NCBI GenBank assembly: GCA_014281115.1
Contig: JACONQ010000014.1
Span: forward strand, 1,116,001 to 1,180,000
Direction: 5' to 3'
Length of the DNA stretch: 64,000 bases
Source of the DNA: Laburnicola sp. R22_1
Lineage: Eukaryota > Ascomycota > Dothideomycetes > Pleosporales > Didymosphaeriaceae
A program made the translations under genes and the position numbers. The number at the start of each line of letters is the position of its first letter. The stretch's first letter is position 1. Below the pieces are notes generated by a model. It did no database searches and had not been told where the DNA came from. It worked only from the letters and a program-made list of their open reading frames with translations. Shown here one piece after another: positions 35,131 through 44,849 of this stretch.

Positions 35131-36796
35131 AGACTATATAAGAAAATACCTTTAGATCTCTATAATAAAGCTAAATATAAGGATAGAAAAATTCTAATAT
35201 TTTAAAAGAATAGATAGAAACACTACTCCTCCTTTATAAATTTACTCTTACCTAAATTAAAATTAAGATCTATCTTCTTAACCTTTTTACAAAGAATAGT
35301 AATCTAATTAAGACTAATAGCTATGAAATCTAAAACCTACCTAATACGCTCTAGAAAAGTAGCAATCTTATATTCTTTTAATATCTTACTAGCGTAGATA
35401 GTCTTTATAACATCTAGGATAAGCTTAACTAGATTCTAATAAAGAGGCTTTAGAATAGGTAAAGTAAAAGTAGTAATTAACTATAGTATAATATTAGCTA
35501 AAGAAGACAAACTCTAAAAACCTAGGACTTATAGTAAGTTTATTAGAAAGAGCTTAGATAATAGTGTAAGTATTTCACTAATCTATAAGAATTTAATATA
35601 AAAGCTCTATATTCTATTTAAAATATCTAGTATTAGTATTATCTATTTTTAGGGCTTAACTTAAGCACTTTAGATAGTAAAGCTATACTTATAGATAAAG
35701 ATTTTAAGATAAGCTTACTAAAAATTAATAAGGGGCTTACTAGTATAACTATTACTATAAAGAATATATTCTAGAATAATATTAGTAAATTTAGTCTTAG
35801 TAGAGTTCTTTTATAAGCTATTCTAGATCTAAGATATAGATTAGCAAGGAAAAGGTTTACTAAAGAATTATTATACTTTGCCTAAACACTTACTAAAGTA
35901 AATAATAGAAGTCTTATAATTATGCTTCTTTTTTATAAGTTTTTACGCATAGAAAATAAGCTACTTAAAGTAGCGCTAGTAGGTTTTCTTGCAAATATAG
36001 GCGGCCTTAAAAACGCACTCCTTAGATATTATATAGATAGTTTTAAGAGTCTTCTAATTATAGCTTAAGTCCTTAAAGAACTACTTAGAATTAGTAAGAA
36101 ATAATATAAAAGAACTAAGAAACGAATTCTATAATAGTTCTTTATAGTCTTATTATGTATAAACTCTTTAAGATCCTTAGCACTATAGAAATCTAGAATA
36201 GGTAGTAAAAGCTTACTATTATAAGTAAAAGTGCTATAAATTATAATTTTTATAGGGGAATACTAAGCAATAGTTAAGCTAGACGTTAGACGCTTGCTTG
36301 GAGTTATAAGGACTACTATAAAGTATTACTTATTAGCTCTTACTATAATAAAGATTAATAATAAGAAAAATAGCAAAAATAGTATAAAAGTAGGAGTAGT
36401 AATTAGAATATAGTGTAATATTAATAAGGAGCGTTATAAATATAGTAGTAGAGTAGAAGAGAAAAGTAAAACTAAGGTAAGAACCTTTTTATTTATCTTA
36501 GCTAAAGCAAATAACACTAGCGCAAATTCTTAACTAAAATAGATAGCTACACTATAGAAACTAAGAGAGATAAATACAAACGCATTAGATATAATAACTA
36601 GGTTACTCTACTAAAGGTAAAAAAATAGAAGCCTAGTACTCTCTCTAGCTAAAGTATGCTTAGAACCTTATAGAGGCTTAAAGCACTATTACTAGCATAT
36701 ATAGTATTAGATTTATCCTTAAGACTTTAGGTGCGTAAGAGGAGAATGAGTGCTACTACTATAGGAAGTATAGAATATAATGCGAGGATTTTTTTT
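35131..36796 (-). pseudogene. Unrecognised degenerate frame antisense to Gypsy-4
   Basis: Between the integrase and the 3' LTR lies about 1.7 kb not expected in a Gypsy element. On the minus strand a frame with only TAG/TAA breaks can be followed from about 36200 to 35150, with pieces such as LEYILYSNSYTSKPLINF, IKTIYASKILKEYKIATFLE and KKVKKIDLNFNLGKSKFIK. I do not recognise the family. It could be an extra antisense gene of the element, a captured gene, or part of another insertion. The mutation load matches that of Gypsy-4. Confidence 0.4.
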
Positions 36797-36810
36797 TGGG
36801 AAGGGAGATA
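36797..36810 (+). other. Polypurine tract of Gypsy-4
   Basis: TGGGAAGGGAGATA immediately before the 3' LTR, preceded by a T run. It fixes the strand of the element. Confidence 0.75.
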
Positions 36811-36986
36811 TATAAGGGGCTAAGCGCTCTTCTATAGTTACTTAGCCTACTACCTTAGAGTTCTAGGTCTATGCTTCTGCTAAGCTAGGAGTATATATAA
36901 GTCTATAGCTAGAGTTACTATTAAACTCTATTAAATTTATAAGTTTACTTAGGCAACTCTAACCTCTTAGTCCAAAGCCCCTTATA
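36811..36986 (+). repeat. Gypsy-4, 3' LTR
   Basis: 176 bp, TATAAGGGGCTAAGCG to AGCCCCTTATA, followed by AAAT, which matches the bases before the 5' LTR. Confidence 0.9.
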
Positions 36987-38760
36987 AAATAACCTTGTTA
37001 ACAACCCTATAATACTTAACCTATAGAATATACGCACGCCTATAGTAAATAAAGATATTAATAGCTTAGCAAATATAGGTAAAGTTGCTTCCCTAGTATA
37101 TAATATTATAGAGTAGACTACTAGTTTTCTAAACTCTACACTGCATATAAAGCCAAACCTATAATTAGCAATAGCCCCACTATAATAGAACTGCCTCTAA
37201 GAGAGACACTAAGTATAATAGAGCTGCTAGAGAAAATACGTAAGGCCTATTTTAAGAATATAGACTTAATATCTATTATAGATACTATATAAGATAGATA
37301 ACAAAGAATCCTATATAAGCTTATTTATAGTAGTACCTAGTTAGAATTAAGCAACTATAACATTTATAAAGAATTACTATACGTACGTAGTAAGCTTTAT
37401 ATCTTTAATACTACTAGTATTTAAGCTAGAGTAATTAATTATATCTATAAGTTGCTCTATAGAAGATATAGCGGAAAATATAAAAGTTATATAAAACTAA
37501 TATAATAGTACTTCTAGCGTAATATAACTAGTAATATTGCCTAATATATTAAGGCCTACTTGCTTTGCAGACGTACTAAGACATATTATAAGGGTAAGCA
37601 GGGATTATTACACCTACTACTAATACTAAAGAAGTACTAGATATTTATCTCTATTAATTATATAATAGAGCTTTTACTATATAAGAATAATAAACGCGTA
37701 TATAAATATATCTTAGTAGTAGTTAACTAACTTAGTAAAAAGAAGAAGTTTATAGCGGTTCCTAATTTCTATATTAATACTCTTATTTACGTCTTTATTA
37801 AGTATATTTAGCGCAAGGAAGGCTACTTAGACAAAAATATCTCTAACTAAGGCGCTTAATTTACTTTATATTTTTAGAAATATCTTTAGTAACGCGTTAG
37901 CACTAAACCTAAGCTATTAATATCTTATTACTCTAAAATAAATAGATAGACTAAGAACGCTAATACCTTTTTAAAGTAATACTTGCGCGCGTTTATTAAC
38001 TATAAGTAGGATAACTAGGCCTTCTTACTACCTATAGCTAAATTTATAGCTAACTTAATAACTAGTGCAAGTACTGGCATAATACTATTTTATGCAACTA
38101 AGGAATATAAATTATAATTTAGTCTTAAACCCCTAGTGCTAGAGATGCGCAAGTTAACCGCGCCTATATAAATAGATTGTGTAAAGGCAGACTAGTTTAC
38201 AGAATAACTTAAGTAACTTTAAAGTAATTTTAAGAATAGCTTAAAATAGGCTTAGGCTAAATAAGCTAAATACGCTAATAATAAGAAATAACCTATAATA
38301 ACTCTTAAGGTTAGAGATAAGATAATAGTAGACTTTCGCTACATACGTATAACGCAGCCTAGTTAGTTATTAGACTATAAGAATTAGGAACCTTTTACTA
38401 TTATTAAATCTATTAATATTATAGCCTATTGCGTAGATCTGCTACCTCGTATTTATATTTATAATATCTTTTACTATTAGCTACTATATATTTATAAGAA
38501 TAAGCCACTTAATAGGTAGATACCTATTTCTAAAGGCCCTATTAAAATTGCTAACCCCAATATATAAGACAACTCTAACTATAATATTAAGACTATTTTA
38601 GATATATAAATTAACTAAAATCTAAAGAATCTATTACTCTAAAATTGCAAAGGCCTCTTATAATATAAGGTTAAGTAGAAGGATTATTTACTAGGTTTTA
38701 GTAATCTGTCCTAGAAGCTATATATAAACTTTATTATATTGTGTAACTTAGTAATAAATT
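36987..38760 (+). pseudogene. Gypsy-3 pol, integrase and chromodomain, RIP-degraded
   Basis: After Gypsy-4 the frame continues with the integrase zinc-binding region (ELLYVRSKLYIFNTT near 37370-37415), the text RRTKTYYKGKQGLLHPLP near 37570-37620, and the catalytic core (SINYIIELPLYKNNKRVYKY near 37650-37700). The second catalytic region is degraded (NISNQGAQFT for the usual SDRGTQFT). Further on, LSTSYYSKINRQTKNANTF-like text marks the third, with Glu replaced by Lys. A chromodomain is readable near 38600-38740 (LQYKVKQKDYLLGF), placing the element with chromoviruses. Confidence 0.82.
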
Positions 38761-39252
38761 AGCACTAGAGCTACCTATTTATTCTATTATACTAAAAGTT
38801 TACAATACTTATAGGCAAATAAAATATACTAGTATTAAGAATAAGCAAACTAATATTATATAACGTAGCAATATAATATATATATAATAAGTATTTATAT
38901 ACTTCTTTAAGCTACAAGATATAGGTATTAGGAAAGATACTGCTACTACTAGTATTACTAATAACGCTATTAATTACCTTATTAGTCACGCCCTTAACTA
39001 TATAACCTAGGGAATACTATTAATAATATAGGTAATAATACTTAGTTTATATATTAAAAACTACTTATATATTAGAAATTGCCTATATATTAGGAACTAA
39101 TATAGTTAAGTCTAATAAAAGCAATTATGCCTAATAATAGTAGTTGTGCTTAATAATAATAATATTAAATTGTACGCTCGCTAGTAGTAGCCCTATTTAT
39201 ATGTTATTACAAATAGTTTATATAATATTTTGTAATATTTTATAATATTTTA
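38761..39252. other. 3' untranslated region of Gypsy-3, ends in a 10-bp satellite
   Basis: AT-rich sequence without a gene. The last 30 bp (39222-39252) are copies of TTTTATAATA or close variants; the array continues on the far side of Copia-1 at 49673. Confidence 0.6.
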
Positions 39253-39304
39253 TATCGGATTATAGGCATTGGTATATACATTGGCTGCCCAACAATGCCC
39301 AATA

Positions 39305-41095
39305 AGCTCGGCCATATAGTGTTCGGCCACATATAGTGATCGGCCACCCCACCACAACGCGTTACTCACTTTTTGATCATCTATACTCTCAACACCACGC
39401 GTTCAAAATGGATCCTCGTGAACTAGCAATACAATCTGCTATTAGCGATCTTAATTCTGGTGTTTATACAAGCCAACGGAAGGCTGCTAAGGCCTGGGGC
39501 GTGCCCCGATCAACTCTCCAAGAGCGCATCAACGGTCGCCAACCCAACGCGATAGCTCACTCCAACCAACAGCGATTGACTCTAGAGCAAGAGCGCTTTC
39601 TAGTAGAGTGGATACTAGAAGAGGACTCACGCGCACAACCTCCATCTTATCCCCGTGTGCGAGAGATGGCCACCCGAATCCTGCACATGAACGGTGACCA
39701 CAAGCCTCTGGGGCAACTATGGGTACCCCATTTCATCACACGCAACCCACGCGTCGCCTCTATCGTCGGCCGAACAATCGAGAGTGCAAGGACTACTGCA
39801 GCCAGTCAAGACACTATACGAGCCTTTCTTAAGCTGTTTGAGCGGACAAGAATAGAGCTGGGCATACAGTATAAAGACATATAGAATATGGATAAGACTG
39901 GGTGCGCACTAGGGGTATGTACAAACTCCTAGGTCGTTGCCAGTTCATCAAAGAAGAAGGCTTATATCAAATCCCCAGAGGATCGCGAGTGGGTATCAAT
40001 CATTGAGACCATCTCAGCTGTTGGCGTTAAGCTTTAATGCCTAGTTATCTTTAAGGGCAAGCATCTACAGTTAACGTGGTTTCTAGCACAAGGCACACCA
40101 GATTGGCTCTACATAATGTTAGAGAATGGATGGACGTTAAACTCAATTGGCTATAAATGGTTGCAGCGTATTTTCATGCCAAATACTTTACTATCTAACA
40201 GTGGCTGGCGGCTCCTCCTTCTTGACGGCCATGGCTCCCACATCCCTATTGACTTTATGTGGCTCTGCAAGGTCAACAAGATCCACCTCTTGTATCTTCC
40301 AGCTCACTCCTCACACCTGCTTCAGCCGTTGGATCTTGCTCCTTTCTTGGTACTCAAATCCAAGTACCGTGGTGAGATACGAGCTCTCTCAGCCCTTGAT
40401 GACGCAGCACCTATTAAAAAAGAGCGCTTTGTTATATTATACAACAAAGCTAGAGAAGAAGGACTCTTAGAGCGAGTTATCCGAGCCGGCTGGAGGGCTG
40501 CAGGGCTCTGCCCATACAACCCAGACCTTGTGCTGCTCTCATCTTAAGTAACTGGCTGGCCAGTCACCCCTCCAGCGAGCAGTTAGGGGCTAGTAACTGC
40601 AGATCAAGTCTTCAACACCCCTTGGAGCTCACAGGCTCTATATAAGGCTTAACAACAGCTGCTGTTGTCAGAATCTCTCTTATAAAGCACCCGCGTAGTG
40701 CTTGGCAAGGCAGGCAAGGCTATTGCAGAAGCCAACACTAGGGTAGCCTAACTTGAGGCTGAAAATTAACGACTTAAATATTAACTAGATAGTGCTAAGA
40801 TCACCCGCGTCAGAAAGCGCGTTCAAGTTAATCTAAATAAGCGCTTTAGTAATGTTGAGGCTATAAAGGCTGCTATTAACTGAGCAGCTGCTTTACAGGC
40901 TTAACAGGCAAGTAGTTCACTAGAGAAAGAAGCTTAAAAAGTAGCAGTAGTAGTAGCAGTACTTGAACTTAGTTCTATGTGTACTGAATGGCAATTGTAA
41001 TTGTTGTTGTTGAGAAATCGCGACTCCAAACTGTGTGGCTGCTTTGGGTGGGGTGGCCGATCACTATATGTGGCCGACCACTATATGGCCGAGCT
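39305..41095 (+). mobile_element. pogo-D, pogo-family transposon in the Copia-1 LTR
   Basis: 1791 bp between TA duplications (39303-39304, 41096-41097); the empty site is seen in the right LTR (CCTAATAGACCG). TIR of about 49 bp starting AGCTCGGCCATATAGTG, with ATATAGTGWTCGGCCAC at 39314-39330 and 39331-39347, exactly 17 bp apart, then CCCACC and, just inside the left end, CAACGCG. Confidence 0.97.
39408..41000 (+). pseudogene. pogo-D transposase, catalytic Asp residues kept, stops present
   Basis: I choose ATG 39408 (MDPRELAIQSAISDLNSG) because CAAAATGG is a good start context and the text upstream is TIR. Order: HTH_psq-like region (QRKAAKAWGVPRSTLQERI, residues about 24-42), a CENP-B-type second HTH (residues about 55-125), then DDE_1. 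Catalytic motifs NMDKTGC, LLDGHGSH and LLQPLDLAPF all keep Asp. The frame continues past several TAG/TAA codons, the first at 39882-39884, to TAA 40998-41000; nearly all fit CAG or CAA sources. A few reversions would reopen it, so it is among the younger copies. Confidence 0.92.
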
Positions 41096-41369
41096 TAGAC
41101 CGCCTCGATCCTACTTCGGTCCTACTTAGACAAGAGCATGTACACCTCTGTAGCATCCACACAAAGACAAGAATAAGAATCAATCTTCAAATATAATCTG
41201 TTTTCAGTTCCTTTCCTTTTACTAGTAAGAGCCTATCTAACACTAATTAGTAATTGCTTAAGGCAATCACAGACAGCAAGGTAGAAGAGACAGACTATTA
41301 ACACCCTAACGTAAGAAATCTCGGGACAAGACATATATGCTAAGAACAGAGCGAGGCAGAGATAATACA

Positions 41370-42290
41370 AAGCACTCTTAACCTCCCTCTAAGCTGCTAG
41401 TTCAGGCCGATCCGCGGACACAGAGCGCGTTAGCAACGCATACCGATTTAGTACAAGCGTCTCCAGACGACCCAATTACGTACAACCACAACAAGTGCTA
41501 GAAACAACCAACCAGCAAGACAACACCAACAACGCGTCAACACACGTCAGCACGATAGCGGACAACTAAAGCGATACAAGCGCCGCAGATATAGTGGATG
41601 CTCAGAATTAGCTGCTTAACAAACTATTAGAGCACGGCACAAGCGAACGCGAGGAAGCTCCTTCCCTTTAGGCTAAGTTCACCGCCAAGCATCTTATAAG
41701 AGACTGTCTATACACAGTTGCGCTCAATGTTATTAACACATCTCTCTGGGATGTACCCGTACCAGCGGATGCAAACAAGACGCACACGACAACCTAGGTC
41801 GCTAAGATAGTCCACAACTACAACATGGCAATAGTCTAGGACAATAAGCTTTTCAACAACTACAAAGTGGACTTTAAAGGATAGACAAGAGACCTGTTCC
41901 TTAAGATTGAGCGAAATACTCTAAAGTCTCTTAAGACTGTGCTGCGAAATAGGGGAGTCTACACTGGCAACAACCGCGCTAGGGTAGTAGATTCCCTATA
42001 CAAGACACTGGCTATAGAAAACCCCCCCAAATGGGACCCTGCGGAGTTTCAAGCGATGAAGTTCGACCACCGGTCTAGAGCGTACGAACGCCAAAGGAAC
42101 ACGCAACGGATAGCCCCCAAGGCCGAACAACCACAGCAGGCTAGCCCAGTAGCTGGTACACGGAAACCGCAATCGCACATGCAGCCACCGCCGTCGTGGC
42201 AGGTCTCGCAGGGCTTGCAACAAGGCGAGCAGTACGAAGCAAGGCAAGGCGCTCGAAGCCAGGAGCCACAACTGGTACACCAGAGCCCTA
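41370..42290 (+). pseudogene. Copia-1 gag, 5' part
   Basis: The readable frame is the one that contains MLRNRGVYTGNNRARVV at 41939. It extends upstream through TAG/TAA codons to about 41370 (SGRSADTERVSNAYRF, then LLNKLLEHGTSEREEAP). No start codon is evident. Pogo-E begins after 42290. Across that insertion the frame resumes at 44850 with NGPESPYISDALGG, since insertion plus one TA is 2560 bp, which shifts the coordinate frame but leaves the codons continuous. Confidence 0.8.
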
Positions 42291-42442
42291 CCGTGCCCGT
42301 GCGCGTAACGACCCACGTCGCGTAACGACCCAGGAACAACGCGCTCACTACTTCAAAAATGAGGGTATTGCAACAGCTATAATAGCTATTATTACGAGAT
42401 TTTGTAGTAGAGTAGTAAACAAAGGCATGCGATTAATTTGTA

Positions 42443-44750
42443 CTATCTAAATTTACTTAGAAGGTTGACGTTGCGGCCACAGTGGGTGGTGAAAGCTGGG
42501 GCAGCTGATGCAGCCTGTGATGCCTCCTTAGCAGCTGCACCAGCACTACGTTGTTTCTGACGCTTGTTGGCTTAAGTAGAGGCTTTTGAGGCCTTACGCT
42601 TGCCCTTTTGGGATAGTTGTATAGCTTTTTCAGCGTTGCGAGCTGCCTTCTGGCGCTCGCGTTCAGCTGCCTTGTCAGTCTTCTCCTTCTCCCTCACCAC
42701 CTTGGCTGCCTCTCTCGCTACACGCCTCTCCTCTGCCTCCTGCTCTCGGAGTAGCTTAGCAGCAGCTTGAAGCTCCTTCCTGTTAGCCTTTGCAAGCTGC
42801 CCGTCATGCTCTTCCCTCTGCTTCACTGTCTCTCGTGCACGTGCCTGTGCCTCTCATCCTGACATCTTGCCACACGAGGCAACCTCCCCTACGCTCTCCT
42901 ACTCTCCTTACCTCTCCTTACTGTCTACACGATCCTTACCTTTCCTATACTAGTTTTACGCTAAGGTCTTGGCACTTTTCAACACAGCTTTGGGGCAGCC
43001 GAAGCTGCCCCTGCTTTGGATTGTTATATGTATAATAGCTACACCCCGACATCTCAGCCTATAGGCATGAAGACACGGATTCAGCCCCCGCACGGAGGGG
43101 GGCGGACTCTTACGAGCCGCTGCAAGAGACGGCAATAGCTTATAGCATGAATCGCCTTTACCATCTGGCTGGCCCCAGATGGCTACTCGGCGCGTCCCCA
43201 TGCCCCATGGGAGGCTAGAACCTAGGTTCCTGGACGTTAATCAATACTACTACTACTACTACTCGTGCACGTGCCTCTCTGATCTTGCGCGGAGACTAGA
43301 AGACGGCACCACCGTGGTACTCCTGGCGCTGCTGCAAGTCAAGAGGTTTGCCGCGCTTCTTGTGCTTCTTCTTAGCAGTGAGAGCCTCTCTTAGGCCATC
43401 GTTCTTATGGTGTAGCAGTTCGTTTTGTACTTGGAGTCCGTGGAGCGTTTGGGAGAGCGACTTTGACTCTTCTGCGGTAGTATCCTTCACTGCAGAGCGT
43501 ACGAGACGCTCCATCTGACGCCAGTCGCTCTCCTTAAGCGCTGAGGGGCCTGCTTCGCCTTCATCTTGCTTCCTAGAGCTCTCTCTCTTGAAGCGTTTGA
43601 GTATAACCTCTGGGTCTATAGGCCATATACCAGTAGCTTCAAAGGACTTAAGGATAGTCTCTGTCTTAAATGAGGACTCCCACGCTCTCCAGAACAGTGG
43701 GAAAAAGTCCCCCTTCTTGACTGGTACTAGCCCTTGGCTCCTCTGGAGGTGGGGGGAGAGCTCCTTAGAGTAGGCGGTGGAGAGAGGTTTAAACATAACG
43801 ACGTCGAGAGGTTGAAGCGTATAGGTAGAGTGAGGGGGAAATACGGCTAGGAGTATGCGATAGGATTCGCAGTAGTTGATAAACTCCTTTGTGAGGTGAC
43901 TGCCATGGCCGTCAAATATGAGGAGACGCTAGTCTCTCCCACGACGCGCTTTCTGCTTCGTGCAGCGATCAAATACCTGCTCTAGCCACGCTAAACCGAT
44001 GTCGTTATTCGTCCATCTAGATGGAGATGAAGCTACAAAGACGTCGTGTTGCCTAGCTTTAATAGCGTCCACCCAAGCTGCCTACAGTAAGCTGTTTGCC
44101 AACTAATAGATAAGACCTGGCGGCAGAGCCTCCCTATTAGCGCAGACAGCTGCTAAGAGGGTGATCCATTTACGAGAGCCATCTTGGAGTGCCGCCTGCA
44201 CCTCTTTTCGCTCCTACATCCGACGGCTGAACACTTGTTTTAAGCGTCCTGTTATACCTATTATAAAGCCCTTCTTGTCTATATTGTAGGAATGGCGCGG
44301 CTGTATGTCGTACTGCTTTATCTTCTGATGTAGCAAGTTAAAGTATAGCTTATACTTAACGTTTGAATTAGCGTTGTGGCGGAGAGAGTTAATTCCAGAT
44401 GTCTATTTGGAGATGAGATGGTGGCCGTGTTGGTCAAGAAAGCGGGTAACCCAAGCGTCGCTTACGGGCTCTGTGGCTGTTAAGGATGCGAAATTTTGTA
44501 TTATCTCTCTTATAGGAGGCAGCCCTCTCTTTGTAAGGTCTTTAATATAGCTTATGAGCCCTAACTCTTGTTGTGGGCTGAGTACTTGTTGATCGCGATG
44601 CTTAGCTTCCCGTGGGCGCTGACAGCCTTGGTGTCTTCGGCGCAGCGTACTGTGCGGTACACCAAACTGGCGAGCAATTTTCCGGTATATAAGTTGTTCT
44701 CCTGGTTTAAGCGATTCAATTGCTGCGAGCGCATCGTCAATTGGTGCCAT
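42443..44750 (-). pseudogene. pogo-E transposase, catalytic Asp residues kept, stops plus retroposon insert
   Basis: Starts at the ATG ending at 44750 (MAPIDDALAAIESLKPGEQ). HTH region RKIARQFGVPHSTLRRRHQG (about residues 24-43); a second HTH lies before residue 116. DDE_1 motifs YNIDKKGFIIG, IFDGHGSH and TLQPLDVVMF keep all three Asp. After the catalytic domain comes a long charged, probably coiled-coil tail (AERERQKAARNAEKAIQL). About six TAG/TAA stops occur, the first after HHLISK at about 44403. The 430 bp added by the retroposon and its duplication (42832-43261) put the tail in another frame; without them the frame is continuous to 42443. Confidence 0.9.
42847..43261 (+). mobile_element. 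415-bp non-LTR retroposon with (TAC)n tail
   Basis: Flanked by perfect 15-bp repeats CTCGTGCACGTGCCT (42832-42846, 43262-43276). It ends with about six TAC repeats (43245-43262). A perfect 8-bp hairpin, CCATCTGG and CCAGATGG with a 6-base loop, lies at 43161-43182 near the 3' end. No coding frame of note. A SINE or the 3' end of a LINE; its tail differs from the poly(A) family at 34649-35118. It has no visible RIP. Confidence 0.82.
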
Positions 44751-44849
44751 GGTGGTGGAGTTATGACGCGTTGAAGTTTGGAGCTTGTCTGGTGTTTTGG
44801 TGTTCCTGGGTCGTTACGCGACGTGGGTCGTTACGCGCACGGGCACGGT

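Larger units (their letters stand above)
28621..36986 (+). mobile_element. Gypsy-4, LTR retrotransposon inserted in Gypsy-3
   Basis: 8366 bp with LTRs of 176 bp each (28621-28796, 36811-36986) and AAAT on both outer sides. The LTR ends are inverted: TGTGAGGGGCT at the left start and AGCCCCTTATA at the right end, a mutated AGCCCCTCACA. A polypurine tract precedes the right LTR, so the strand is plus. Order: LTR, 46-bp minisatellite, gag with knuckle, RT, RNase H, integrase. A 470-bp retroposon and an unexplained 1.7-kb block lie before the 3' LTR. Confidence 0.9.
39253..41242 (+). repeat. Copia-1 left LTR, interrupted by pogo-D
   Basis: 39253-39304 and 41096-41242 together give 197 bp after allowing for the duplicated TA, the same length as the right LTR. 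It starts TATCGGATTATAGGC, where the right LTR has TGTTGGATTATAGGC, and ends CCTATCTAACA. The sequence after it (41243-41370) is untranslated leader. Confidence 0.93.
42291..44848 (-). mobile_element. pogo-E, pogo-family transposon in Copia-1 gag
   Basis: 2558 bp between TA duplications (42289-42290, 44849-44850). TIRs of 48 bp, identical between 42291-42338 and 44801-44848, starting CCGTGCCCGTGCGCGTAAC; each contains GCGTAACGACCCA twice, starting at 42303 and 42320, 17 bp apart. It contains a transposase on the minus strand and a nested 415-bp retroposon. GC content is well above the AT-rich surroundings. Confidence 0.97.

Noticed and set aside
34834..36800. Tyrosine-recombinase (Starship or Crypton) captain gene
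   Set aside because: I looked for the conserved catalytic text on both strands and could not find it; the frame is too decayed for a call.
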